From assembly GCA_027488845.1 (NCBI GenBank), contig JAIYBC010000065.1, positions 88,838 through 152,837 of the forward strand: a DNA stretch of 64,000 nt, read 5' to 3'. Shown one piece after another: positions 43,318 through 51,949 of this stretch; positions within the stretch are counted from its first letter, which is position 1; each line of letters begins with the position of its first letter. Source of the DNA: Verrucomicrobiales bacterium (lineage in GTDB: Bacteria > Verrucomicrobiota > Verrucomicrobiia > Limisphaerales > UBA9464). A model generated the notes under the pieces. That model did no database searches, was not told where the DNA came from, and worked only from the letters and a program-made list of their open reading frames with translations. A program made the translations under genes and the position numbers.

Positions 43318-44193
43318 ATGCAGTCCCAGCAACCGAACGGCCTACGCCAATCGATCCGCAAGTGGATCCTGTGGCTGACCCCACCTGGGCTCCTGGTCAT
43401 CGTGCGGCGCTTGAGGTACGGCCCTCCGCCAGCGCCGGAGTGGAGTTACCGGCCGGAAGGTTGGGTGGACTCCACGGCGGGATCCGGCTGGCAGAACCAG
43501 TTGGTGGCCGACGCCCAACGTCGGAAGTGGCCTCGATTCCTGGAACTGATCTCCAAGCCGAACCCGTTGTCCGTCTCCCATGAGGCTCCCGAACCGGACG
43601 GGCAGTGCCTCGCGAGCCAGACCGCGCTGTTGGCCTTCGGCTATTGCCTGGCCCGATGTGCCGCCGGCAGGCCCGAGCTGTCGCTGCTCGATTTCGGATG
43701 CGGTGCAGGACATTACCTCCGTCTCAGCCGCGAATTCCTTCCAGAAACCCGGATCGCGTACACCGGATACGACCTGCCCCACCTTTGCGCCTTGGGCCGG
43801 GAACTGAACCCCGATGCGACCTTCCTGGAATCGAGCGGGGATTGCTGGCTGCACCGCTACGACCTGGTCCTCGCGAGCGGTTCCCTGCAGTACGTTCGCG
43901 ATTGGCGGGACATGCTCGCCAAATTGGCGTCCGCGGCCCGGGGTTTCCTGCTGATCAACCGGCTGCCGTCGACATCGGGCGAGAAGACCTTCGTCGTCAC
44001 CCAGAAAGCTCACGCCTATGGCTATGGGACCGAGTACAGCGGCTGGGTCTTCAGCCGCTCGGAGTTCCTGGCTGCCGCGGCGGAGCTGGGACTTTCGCTG
44101 GAACGGGAATTCCTCCTGATGGACCGTCCCAATGTCGAAGGGACGCCGGGGCCGGTCCAGTTCCGGGGCTTCCTGTTCAGCAAGGCTGCCTGA
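43318..44193 (+). CDS. Methyltransferase, TIGR04325-like (surface glycan cluster)
   Basis: 291 residues. The N-terminal part has WSYRPEGWVDS, a feature I associate with the TIGR04325 group of putative methyltransferases in polysaccharide clusters. The SAM-binding site is LLDFGCGAGHYLRLS at about 123-137, followed by YTGYDLPHLCALG, and the post-motif segment YDLVLASGSLQYVRDW. It is the first gene of a four-gene run (methyltransferase, epimerase, aminotransferase, glycosyltransferase) with gaps of 16, -4 and 0 bases, so it probably decorates a sugar made by the downstream enzymes. The acceptor is unknown. Confidence 0.7.
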   Translation: MQSQQPNGLRQSIRKWILWLTPPGLLVIVRRLRYGPPPAPEWSYRPEGWVDSTAGSGWQNQLVADAQRRKWPRFLELISKPNPLSVSHEAPEPDGQCLASQTALLAFGYCLARCAAGRPELSLLDFGCGAGHYLRLSREFLPETRIAYTGYDLPHLCALGRELNPDATFLESSGDCWLHRYDLVLASGSLQYVRDWRDMLAKLASAARGFLLINRLPSTSGEKTFVVTQKAHAYGYGTEYSGWVFSRSEFLAAAAELGLSLEREFLLMDRPNVEGTPGPVQFRGFLFSKAA

Positions 44194-44209
44194 AGCCGCA
44201 CCCGCGACG

Positions 44210-45193
44210 ATGTCCAACCCCTACCACGACAAGAAGGTCCTGATCACCGGAGGGCTGGGATTCATCGGCTCCAACCTCGCGCGCACCCTGGTCCGTGAAG
44301 GGGCCCGGGTGACCCTGATCGACAACCTCTCCCCCAGGTGCGGCGGCAACCAGTTCAATGTCGCCGGGATCGAGCGCAAGCTCCGGATCGTCTTCGGCAA
44401 CGCCCAGGACCCCGCGGTGCTGAAGCCGCTGCTCGCCGGCCAGGACTTCCTGTTCAACCTCGCGGGTCAGACCAGCCACCAGGATTCCATGCTGGCGCCG
44501 TTCGAGGACCTGCACGTGAACTGCGAGGGGCCCTTGGCCGCCTTGGAGGCGGCCCGACTGGTCAACCCGGAGGTCCGGATCGTCTTCGCCAGCACCCGGC
44601 AGGTCTACGGCCGACCCCAATACTACCCGGTCGACGAAAAGCACCCGGTCCTTCCGGTGGACATCAACGGTGTGCACAAGCTGGCCGGTGAATTCTACCA
44701 CCAGCTGTATTCCCAGGTCCACGGACTCAAGACCGTCATCCTGAGGCTGACCAACACGATCGGACCCCGGATGCACATCCGGGACGCCCGGCAGACGTTC
44801 TTCGGGGTCTGGATCCGCTGCGCCATGGAGGAGCAGCCGTTCGAGGTGTGGGGAGGATCGCAGCTCCGGGACTTCACCTACATCGACGACGCCGTGGCCG
44901 CCCTGCTGGCCGCCGGAACCTGCCCACATTCCTCCGGCGACATCTTCAATCTCGGCGGCGATCGGGTCATCAGCCTCAGCGATCTGGCGAAGATGCTGGT
45001 CGAGCTCCGTCCCAAGGCCAGCTTCAAGGTCCGACGTTATCCCGCGGCACGGAAGGTCATCGACATCGGGGACTATTTCGCCGACGACCGGAAGTTCCGG
45101 GAACAGACCGGTTGGCAGCCGGCAACGCCGCTCCCCGCCGCGATTTCCCGCACCCTCAGGTTCTACGACAGCCATTGGAAGGAGTATGTGTGA
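44210..45193 (+). CDS. NAD-dependent epimerase/dehydratase (NDP-sugar)
   Basis: 327 residues from the ATG at 44210; an in-frame ATG at 44132 lies within the previous gene. An extended SDR Rossmann fold begins VLITGGLGFIGSNLARTL. FNLAGQTSHQDSM and FASTRQVYGRPQYYPVDE are typical of NDP-sugar epimerases and dehydratases. At the usual YxxxK catalytic site the sequence is INGVHKLAGEFYH: the Lys is kept, but the position of the Tyr is Asn. Segments LTNTIGPRMHIRD and RDFTYIDDAVAALLAA follow. The enzyme probably supplies a modified sugar nucleotide to the operon; the Tyr replacement leaves its chemistry uncertain. Confidence 0.85.
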   Translation: MSNPYHDKKVLITGGLGFIGSNLARTLVREGARVTLIDNLSPRCGGNQFNVAGIERKLRIVFGNAQDPAVLKPLLAGQDFLFNLAGQTSHQDSMLAPFEDLHVNCEGPLAALEAARLVNPEVRIVFASTRQVYGRPQYYPVDEKHPVLPVDINGVHKLAGEFYHQLYSQVHGLKTVILRLTNTIGPRMHIRDARQTFFGVWIRCAMEEQPFEVWGGSQLRDFTYIDDAVAALLAAGTCPHSSGDIFNLGGDRVISLSDLAKMLVELRPKASFKVRRYPAARKVIDIGDYFADDRKFREQTGWQPATPLPAAISRTLRFYDSHWKEYV

Positions 45194-46359
45194 CGGCCGC
45201 TCCTCCCAACGGCTCCACCCGCATCCGCACCTCGGAACCCCGGTTGGGAATGGACCGATGCCGGGATGAGATCCTCGCCGCGGTCTCCCGCGTCCTGGAC
45301 CGGGGGCAATACATCCTGGGACCGGAGGTCGAGGCGTTCGAACGGGAATTCGCGGCCTTCGTGGGAACCGGCGACGCGGTCGGGGTCGGAACGGGCACCG
45401 CTGCGATCGAGCTGGCGTTGAAGGCCCTGGACGTCGGAACCGGCGACGCGGTCTTCACGGTCTCCCACACCAGCGGGGCGACGATCGCGGCCATCGAACT
45501 CGCCGGCGCCCGTCCCGTCTTCGTCGACATCGACCGGTCGACCTTCGTGATGGATCCGAAGTCGCTCGAAGCCTCGATCGCAGCCGTCGATTCGGGGATC
45601 CACGGCGCCCTTCGGCCCGCGGCCGTGATACCGGTCCACCTCTATGGCCATCCGGCCCCGATGCCCGAAATCCTTCGGATCGCACGGCAACACAGCCTGA
45701 GGATCGTGGAGGATGCCTCCCAATCCCACGGAGCCCGGATCGGGGAAATCCAGACCGGCACGTTCGGCGACGCCGGTGCGTTCAGCCTCTATCCCACCAA
45801 GAACCTGGGTGCCCTGGGTGACGGCGGGATCCTGGCCTGCCGCAATCCGGGACTCGCCGACCGCGTCCGCCGGCTTCGGCAGTACGGTTGGCGGCAGCCC
45901 CAATGTTCCGAGGAACCCGGAACCAACAGCCGGCTCGACGAGCTCCAGGCGGCGATCCTGCGCATCCGACTGCGTCGCCTGGAGGACGAGAACGTCCGGC
46001 GACGTCAACTGGCGGCCCGCTTCAACCGGGACCTCACGGATCGGCTGGCTTGTCCCAGGACGGCCGACGGTTGTGTTCACGCCTTCCACCTCTACGTGGT
46101 GCGCACGGCGGCGCGGGATCGGCTCAGGCACCACCTGGCGGAGTCGGGCATCGACGCAGGTGTCCACTACCCGCTGCCCGTCCACCTCCAACCGGCCTAC
46201 CTCAACCGGTTGCCGATGCCCCCGGGAGGCCTCCCCGTCACCGAATCGATTTCCGGCCAGATCCTCAGCCTTCCCCTCCATCCCCATCTGACCGACGAGG
46301 AGGCGGATCGGATCGTCTCCGCGGTGAACTCGTTCCCCGGGAACCTTCTTCCCGACTGA
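45190..46359 (+). CDS. DegT/DnrJ/EryC1/StrS sugar aminotransferase
   Basis: 389 residues from a GTG at 45190 that overlaps the epimerase stop by 4 bases (GTGA); the frame is open upstream but in antisense-like sequence. It is a PLP fold type I enzyme: GTGTAAIELALKAL for phosphate binding, SHTSGATIAAIELAGARPVF, the Asp pair in IVEDASQSHGA, and the Schiff-base Lys at about 204 in SLYPTKNLGALGDGG. C-terminal GVHYPLPVHLQPAY and LSLPLHPHLTDEE are typical of the family. It transfers an amino group to a keto-sugar nucleotide, which the neighbouring epimerase/dehydratase could provide. Confidence 0.92.
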   Translation: MTAAPPNGSTRIRTSEPRLGMDRCRDEILAAVSRVLDRGQYILGPEVEAFEREFAAFVGTGDAVGVGTGTAAIELALKALDVGTGDAVFTVSHTSGATIAAIELAGARPVFVDIDRSTFVMDPKSLEASIAAVDSGIHGALRPAAVIPVHLYGHPAPMPEILRIARQHSLRIVEDASQSHGARIGEIQTGTFGDAGAFSLYPTKNLGALGDGGILACRNPGLADRVRRLRQYGWRQPQCSEEPGTNSRLDELQAAILRIRLRRLEDENVRRRQLAARFNRDLTDRLACPRTADGCVHAFHLYVVRTAARDRLRHHLAESGIDAGVHYPLPVHLQPAYLNRLPMPPGGLPVTESISGQILSLPLHPHLTDEEADRIVSAVNSFPGNLLPD

Positions 46360-47421
46360 ATGCACCATTTCTGCACCTATTTTGATCGCAACTACCTGAC
46401 CCGTGGACTGGCCCTCCACGGGTCGCTGGTCCGGCATTGCCGGGATTTCCAGCTCTGGATCCTGGCCATGGATCCGGTGGTCGAATCCGTGATCCGAAGG
46501 CTGGAGCTTCCAAAGGTGCGGCTGGTGACGCTCGCGGAACTCGAGGGCGGAATTCCCGAGCTCCTGACCGCCAAGGGCAACCGATCCACGCTGGAATACT
46601 ACTTCACCTGCACCCCGGCGCTGCCGGTCCACATCCTCGCCGCCGATGCTTCGGTGGACCGCATCACCTACCTCGACGCGGACCTCTGGTTCTACTCCGA
46701 TCCGGCTGTGGTATTCGACGAGATCGGCGACTCCCCCATCGCCGTGGTCGAACACCGGTTTTCGCCCCGGAACACCCGCTTGGAGCCGATCTCGGGCCGA
46801 TTCAACGTCTCCTGGGTGACCTTCCGCCGTGGTTCCGAGGGTGAGCGCTGCCTCGGGCGATGGCTGTCACAGTGCCTCAACTGGTGCTACAACCGGTCGG
46901 AAGGCGGGCTCAACGCCGACCAGAAGTATCTGGACGAGTGGCCGGGACAGTATCCCGGTCTGCGGATCCTTTCGCACCCGGGGGCGGGTATTGCGCCATG
47001 GAACGTGGAGACCTCCAACCTGAGTTGGACGGACGGACGGATCTTCGCCGGCGGCGCACCGCTGGTCTTCTACCATTTCCACGGAGTGCGACGGCTGGGC
47101 TTCGGGGTTTACGATCCCGTCCTGTTTCATTTCTTCACCCGGACGACCCCGATGCTCCGGAATCACGTGTACGGGCCCTACCTGAGGCATCTGGAAGCGT
47201 TCCAGCATCTGCTCAAGTCGATCGACGATTCCCTGGAGACATTGGGGCACCTGGATCGGTCCCGATCCGGGAACGACAGTGGCGGCGCCTTCGCCACCCC
47301 GCTTTGGTTGTTTCGAACCCTCCGCAGCGTGCTGCGACGCGAGTATCTCTTCTACCCGACCATGGCCCGGGACGCGGCCGACCTGGCCCGGGAGCTTTCC
47401 CGTTTCCTCGGAAGACGCTGA
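46360..47421 (+). CDS. Glycosyltransferase, DxD-containing
   Basis: 353 residues. The ATG follows the aminotransferase stop without a gap. The start HHFCTYFDRNYLTRGLALHG and the segment TYLDADLWFYSDPAVVF show a GT-A fold with a DAD metal motif at about 107-109, as in GT8-like and related putative sugar transferases. GGLNADQKYLDEWP and FYHFHGVRRL are late conserved-looking blocks. It presumably uses the amino sugar made by the upstream enzymes. It is the last gene of the operon. Confidence 0.75.
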   Translation: MHHFCTYFDRNYLTRGLALHGSLVRHCRDFQLWILAMDPVVESVIRRLELPKVRLVTLAELEGGIPELLTAKGNRSTLEYYFTCTPALPVHILAADASVDRITYLDADLWFYSDPAVVFDEIGDSPIAVVEHRFSPRNTRLEPISGRFNVSWVTFRRGSEGERCLGRWLSQCLNWCYNRSEGGLNADQKYLDEWPGQYPGLRILSHPGAGIAPWNVETSNLSWTDGRIFAGGAPLVFYHFHGVRRLGFGVYDPVLFHFFTRTTPMLRNHVYGPYLRHLEAFQHLLKSIDDSLETLGHLDRSRSGNDSGGAFATPLWLFRTLRSVLRREYLFYPTMARDAADLARELSRFLGRR

Positions 47422-47608
47422 ATCCGGAAACGGGGGCGTGGCCCAAGGTCCCGGACAGCGATCATGAGGAGATCGAGGCGCCGAGGGGGACGCTTCCCGA
47501 GATCGGCGCCGAACTTGGCGGCCGTGCCTCCTGCGGCGCGCGTGGCGAGGGAGGAGAGGTCTCCGGCTTTCGCTGGAGTCCGGGCCGTTCCCAGACGAAG
47601 TTCTGCAC

Positions 47609-48415
47609 GTGGAAAACCCTCCGTCCGATCCGGGTCGCGACCGCGACCGCTGGCATTCCGCGGCCCCGCCGCCGTTGCCCACGGTGCCCACCCCAGACCC
47701 CCGGTCCGGTGCGGCTGGCGGTGGCTCGGGTTTGGGTGCCGGGTCCTGGGCGCTGACCGCGCTTTCCATGGCGGTCAGCATCGCCTTCTACGCCTTCCAA
47801 TGGTCGTGGCCGTTCGCGACGGTCTTCGTCCTGCTCATCCTCGTGCACGAGTTCGGTCACCTCGTCGCCGCACGTCGCTTCGGCCTGCGCACCGGTCCGC
47901 CCATCTTCATCCCCATGATGGGCGCGTTCATCTCCCTCAAGCAGCGGCCGGCCAACGCATGGGAAGAAGCGGTCGTCGGCATCGGCGGTCCACTCTTCGG
48001 CACCTTCGCCGCCGGGGTCTGCCTGATGGTCCGCAACGCGACCGGGGATCCCTTCTGGGGTGAACTCGCGTTCTACGGATTCCTGCTGAACCTCTTCAAC
48101 CTCGCCCCGGCCGGCTTCCTCGACGGCGGCCGCATCGTCGCCGCGATCTCGCCCTGGCTCTGGATCCCGGGCTACGCCCTCCTGGCGGCCTATGTCGTGT
48201 ACATCGCGATGGTCCAGCACAGCCTTCCGTTCGTCTCGATCTACATCCTCCTCACCGGCCTGCCGCGCCTGGTCTCCCTGTTCCGCGAACGCGACACCTT
48301 CGAGCAGCGGTACTATGCCATCGACCCGGGCCAGAAGCTCACCATGGGCGTCGCCTACTTCGGGCTGGTCCTCCTGCTGGTCGGCGGGCTCTACGTGGCG
48401 CGTCCCCTCCCATGA
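47609..48415 (+). CDS. Site-2 protease family membrane metalloprotease (M50)
   Basis: 268 residues from a GTG at 47609, the first start that gives the cytosolic Pro/Gly-rich N terminus (APPPLPTVPTPDP). The zinc motif is HEFGH at about 80-84 inside a membrane helix. The second metal/structural motif is NLAPAGFLDGGRI, equivalent to the LDG of site-2 proteases. Five or six membrane segments are predicted. These proteases cut anti-sigma factors or signal-peptide remnants within membranes; no anti-sigma gene is next to it. The thioesterase gene overlaps its stop by 4 bases. Confidence 0.85.
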   Translation: MENPPSDPGRDRDRWHSAAPPPLPTVPTPDPRSGAAGGGSGLGAGSWALTALSMAVSIAFYAFQWSWPFATVFVLLILVHEFGHLVAARRFGLRTGPPIFIPMMGAFISLKQRPANAWEEAVVGIGGPLFGTFAAGVCLMVRNATGDPFWGELAFYGFLLNLFNLAPAGFLDGGRIVAAISPWLWIPGYALLAAYVVYIAMVQHSLPFVSIYILLTGLPRLVSLFRERDTFEQRYYAIDPGQKLTMGVAYFGLVLLLVGGLYVARPLP

Positions 48416-48966
48416 ACGCCGATCCCCAAGCCGACGGGGTGTCCTCCCCGGAGTTCCGCCGGCTGCCGCGCACGCGCGGATGCTTCGTCTGCGGCTACCA
48501 CAACCCCGCCGGCCTCGGGCTGGACCTGCATTCCGACGGGCGCCTCGTCCGCGCCACGGTCGTCTTCCGCCCCGAGCACGCCGGCTTCAGCGGCGTGGTC
48601 CATGGCGGGCTGATCACCACGGTGCTGGACGAGATGATGGCCTGGGTGATCGGCGTGAACACCCGCTCCTTCGCCTTCGCGGCGGAACTGAACGTGCGGT
48701 TCGTGCGCCCGGTTTCGCCGGGTTCCGAACTCACCGCCTCCGCGGAGCTGGCGGAGAACCGTCGTGGACGCCTCTTCCGGACGACGGCCCGGCTGGTGGA
48801 CGGATCGGGCGCGACGGTCGCGGAGGCCGCGGGCACGTTCCTGCCGATCCCCGCCGACCGCCATGGCGCGCTGTTCGCGGACTTCGCCGACGACCCGTCC
48901 GATTGGGTGGGCCCTGCGAAGCCGGGATCGCTGTTGAAGAACGTCAGCCGCGGGACCGGTGGATGA
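48412..48966 (+). CDS. PaaI-type hotdog thioesterase
   Basis: 184 residues in an ATGA overlap with the protease gene. The N terminus has RGCFVCGYHNPAGLGL, a Cys-rich turn often seen in this subgroup. The hotdog core is GFSGVVHGGLITTVLDEMMAW, with the HGG and a catalytic Asp or Glu, then LNVRFVRPVSPGSEL. The protein probably hydrolyses an acyl-CoA or acyl-ACP in the cytoplasm. Its last 23 bases overlap the convergent desulfurase gene. Confidence 0.85.
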   Translation: MNADPQADGVSSPEFRRLPRTRGCFVCGYHNPAGLGLDLHSDGRLVRATVVFRPEHAGFSGVVHGGLITTVLDEMMAWVIGVNTRSFAFAAELNVRFVRPVSPGSELTASAELAENRRGRLFRTTARLVDGSGATVAEAAGTFLPIPADRHGALFADFADDPSDWVGPAKPGSLLKNVSRGTGG

Positions 48967-50086
48967 CCTCGGGGAGGATCGCGGCGATGCGTTCGATCTC
49001 GCCGGCGGTGTTGTCCCGGCCGAAGGAGAGCCGCACGAGCGCGTTGGCCTCGGCGTCGGGCACGCCCATGGCCTGGAGCACATGGCTCGGCTCAACCGAG
49101 CCGGCGGTGCAGGCGGAGCCGCTGGAGGCGCAGACGCCCTCCAGGTCGAGGTTGGCGAGCAATGCGATGCTGTCGGTGCCCTCGACGGTGAAGGCCAGGG
49201 TGTTGGCGAGGCGCTCCTCCGGATGCCCGCGCAGGACGACGCCCGGGATGCCCTGGAGCACCTCCGCGAGCCGACGGGTCCAGGCGTGCAGCGGCTCCTC
49301 CCTGAAAACGGGGTCTGGCACGAACCGTTCGAAGGCCTCCACGAATCCGGCGATCGCGGCGAGGTTCTCGGTTCCGCCCCGGCGTTCGTTCTCCTGGGCG
49401 CCCCCGTGCTGGATCGGATGGGGCAGCAGCGGCGACCGGATGTACAACGCCCCGGCGCCCTTCGGTCCGTGGAACTTGTGGGCGCACACCGGGACGAGGT
49501 CCGCCCCGAACTGGCCGATGCCGGTGAAGGGCCGCTTGCCGAACGCCTGGACCGCGTCGCAGTGGAACACCACCCCGCGTTCCCGGCAGCGGCGTCCGAC
49601 CTCGGCCACCGGCTGAAGCGTGCCGACCTCGTTGTTCGCCGCCATCACCGAGACCAGGACCGTGTCGGGCCGCAGCAGCGACACGACGGTGTCCGGGTCC
49701 ACGCGGCCATGGGCGTCGACGGGCACGATCGACAGTTCGAACCCCTCATGCCGTTCGAGGTAGCGCAGGGTATGGAGCACGGCGTGGTGCTCGACGGCGG
49801 AGGCGACGAGGTGGCGTCCGCGTCCGCGCAGGAGGCGGGCCGTGCCGAGCAGGGCGAGGTTGTTCGACTCGGTGCCGCCGCCGGTGAAGACCACCTCGGA
49901 AGGCTTGCAGCCCCAGGCTGCGGCCGTCCGGTAGCGGAACTCGTCAAGCGCCGCACGTGCCTCGCGCCCGATGCGGTGCACGCTGGAGGGGTTGCCCCAG
50001 CAGCCGGAAAGGAATGGCTCCATGGCCGCCCTCACCGCGGGATCCGGCGCGGTGGTCGCGTTGTGGTCGGCGTAGATCGGGGTCAT
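48944..50086 (-). CDS. Cysteine desulfurase, NifS/IscS-like
   Basis: 380 residues from the ATG complement at 50084-50086; the open frame further upstream is in the repeat-bearing intergenic region. The start MTPIYADHNATTAPDPAV is diagnostic. The PLP Lys is at about 204 in CAHKFHGPKGAGALY, TGGGTESNNLAL binds phosphate, and the active-site Cys is at about 326 in SSGSACTAGSVEPSHVL. It releases sulfur from cysteine for Fe-S clusters or thio-modification. The loop SSGSACTAGS is the short form of NifS/IscS-type (group I) enzymes. No iscU or nifU is adjacent. Confidence 0.93.
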   Translation of the reverse strand: MTPIYADHNATTAPDPAVRAAMEPFLSGCWGNPSSVHRIGREARAALDEFRYRTAAAWGCKPSEVVFTGGGTESNNLALLGTARLLRGRGRHLVASAVEHHAVLHTLRYLERHEGFELSIVPVDAHGRVDPDTVVSLLRPDTVLVSVMAANNEVGTLQPVAEVGRRCRERGVVFHCDAVQAFGKRPFTGIGQFGADLVPVCAHKFHGPKGAGALYIRSPLLPHPIQHGGAQENERRGGTENLAAIAGFVEAFERFVPDPVFREEPLHAWTRRLAEVLQGIPGVVLRGHPEERLANTLAFTVEGTDSIALLANLDLEGVCASSGSACTAGSVEPSHVLQAMGVPDAEANALVRLSFGRDNTAGEIERIAAILPEVIHRSRG

Positions 50087-50158
50087 GCGGTCGACGCCGG
50101 AGCCTAGCCGGATCGATTCAATCGGAGCGACAACCGACCTCACGCAAATGCGCCCAGG

Positions 50159-50445
50159 CATTCGTGATTCCGGATCTGCGATTCCCGATTGCCCGCAAGT
50201 GGCCGGGGCCGCCCAGCCGCGGTCTGCTCCCGTTTCCCGATCCCGGACCCATGCACGGACCGGCACCGACCGATGGCGAAGGGAGATCGCCGCTTCCGTC
50301 CCCCGCTCCGGGGCCTTGTTGGCGACTTGGCACGTTTTGCGTGGGGTTCGTCGCCGCTCCTCCGCATTCGTGGGCTGGGTGGAAAGCCGGCACCGCATTC
50401 GGCACGACGCCGTGGTTGCGGAACGGCCGGGCATTTGGCATACGT
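50159..50445 (+). repeat. Intergenic repeat, copy A
   Basis: This element shares blocks in the same order with the region 57035-57253: a GATT-rich core of 32 bases at 50159-50190, AGCCGCGGTCTGC at 50215-50227, TTCCCGATCC shortly after, GGGGCCTTGT at 50310-50319, and a GGCATTTGG block near 50430. Core and second block are 56 bases apart here and 55 in copy B. It fills the 446-base divergent gap between the desulfurase and Nudix genes and reads toward the Nudix gene. No reading frame in it looks coding. Confidence 0.7.
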
Positions 50446-50532
50446 CTGTGTAAGGAGGCGCGTCCGAGTTGGTGCCCGCTTCATCGGATCGTGTCCTTCC
50501 CGTATCCAGAAAGTAGCGTTTCAACCCCAGCC

Positions 50533-51018
50533 ATGCGTCGCTCCCGGGTCAGCGCCGGCCTGTTGATGTACCGTCTCCGAGACGGGCGCTTGGAGGTCTT
50601 CATCGCACATCCGGGCGGTCCTTGGTTCCCGCATCGCGACCACGGGATCTGGACGATCCCCAAGGGCGAAATCGAGCCGGGCGAGGAACCGCTGGACGCC
50701 GCCACCCGGGAATTCATGGAGGAGGTCGGCATCGCCCCCGCAGGACCCTACATCGAACTCGGATCCATCCGGCAGCGGGGCGGCAAGACCGTCCATGCCT
50801 GGGGATTCCACGGCGACTGGGACGAGCACGAGGGCATCCGCAGCAACCAGGTGAACATCGAATGGCCGCCCGGCTCGGGTGCCTGGGCGATGTGGCCCGA
50901 GATCGATCGCGCCGGCTTCTTCACGCCCGAAAGCGCCAAGGCCCGCATGAAGCCGGCGCAGCATCCCTTCATCGACCGCCTCATCGCGGCGCTCGAAGGC
51001 GTGCCCGCAGAGGTCTGA
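50533..51018 (+). CDS. Nudix hydrolase
   Basis: 161 residues from the ATG at 50533; the longer open frame upstream runs through the repeat and is rejected. The Nudix box GEIEPGEEPLDAATREFMEE, followed by VGI, matches GX5EX7REUXEEXGU exactly. RVSAGLLMYRLRDGRLEVFI and PHRDHGIWTIPKG precede it. These enzymes hydrolyse nucleoside diphosphates linked to another group; the short form with WTIPKGE resembles (di)nucleoside polyphosphate hydrolases. It stands alone, with repeat copy A directly upstream. Confidence 0.93.
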   Translation: MRRSRVSAGLLMYRLRDGRLEVFIAHPGGPWFPHRDHGIWTIPKGEIEPGEEPLDAATREFMEEVGIAPAGPYIELGSIRQRGGKTVHAWGFHGDWDEHEGIRSNQVNIEWPPGSGAWAMWPEIDRAGFFTPESAKARMKPAQHPFIDRLIAALEGVPAEV

Positions 51019-51133
51019 GCCGCCTTCGGCTTGCAACCGTTCACGGGAACGGGCGGCGGCGGCGGGCGTCCCGGCACCCTTCTTCCAGGCCTGCTTCGGC
51101 ACCGGGTTCCGGGACGCCCCGTGGGCACCGGTG

Positions 51134-51862
51134 TTACTCCAGCGGCTTGAGCTGGATGTCGCGGAACTGGACGCGCATCGGCGGGCCGACATGGATCTGC
51201 AACGCGAGCACGCCGTCCTTCGCGGCCTTGGACGCCTGCTGGTCGATGACGTCGACGGTCATCCGGCCGTTGATGAAATGCATCAGGTGGTTGCCGTCGG
51301 CGACGATCGTGTAGTCGTTCCACTGCTCGTCGAGGATCGACGACTGCAGGTCCTTGGACTCGGCGAGCTTGCCGATGACGGCGATCTTGGTGGCGCCTCC
51401 GTTGTCGGTGACGACGGTCCGCTGGCCGCGCTCGGCGAGGATGCCGCGTCCGCGCTCCTCGTACAGGATGCCGCTGTAGGTCTTGCCGGCCTCGAGATCG
51501 GCCTGGTAGCCGCCCACGATGAACTTGTCGGCGTCCACCACCTTGCTGCGGTACTGGATGCCGGAGTTGCCGTTGAACACCCGGTACTTCAGGCGCAGCT
51601 CGAAGTTGCCGACGGTGCCGTTGGTCCAGACCAGGAAGGTGTTGTTCTTGAGCGGCGCCTCCTTGCTGGTGGTGCCGGTGATGGCGCCGTCCTGCACCGA
51701 CCAGAGTTCCGGCAGGCCGGACCAACCGGCGAGGGTCTTGCCGTCGAAGAGCGGGACGTAGCCGGCTTCCTTGGCGCGGGTTTCGGGCGACTTGCAGCCG
51801 GTGAAGGCGAGCGCGGCGGCGGCGACCAGCGCGCCGGCACGGAGAAGAACGCGGGTAGACAT
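51134..51862 (-). CDS. DUF1080 (3-keto-disaccharide hydrolase) lipoprotein
   Basis: 242 residues. The lipoprotein signal LVAAAALAFTGC has its Cys at about 23. The mature domain begins YVPLFDGKTLAGWSG, the standard DUF1080 opening, and continues with FELRLKYRVFNGNSGIQYR, DEQWNDYTIVADGNHLMHF and VLALQIHVGPPMRVQFRDI. The fold is a concanavalin-like sandwich. Some members hydrolyse 3-keto-disaccharides, while most in this phylum are uncharacterised. It is probably anchored in the outer or inner membrane and faces the periplasm or outside. Confidence 0.92.
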   Translation of the reverse strand: MSTRVLLRAGALVAAAALAFTGCKSPETRAKEAGYVPLFDGKTLAGWSGLPELWSVQDGAITGTTSKEAPLKNNTFLVWTNGTVGNFELRLKYRVFNGNSGIQYRSKVVDADKFIVGGYQADLEAGKTYSGILYEERGRGILAERGQRTVVTDNGGATKIAVIGKLAESKDLQSSILDEQWNDYTIVADGNHLMHFINGRMTVDVIDQQASKAAKDGVLALQIHVGPPMRVQFRDIQLKPLE

Positions 51863-51949
51863 CCGCGAAGTTGTCGTCTGGAACCGCTCACCCGGTCAAG
51901 CGAACGGGCAACCGGGCCCGGACGTTTCGATACCCGGGCCGCTCCCGAC

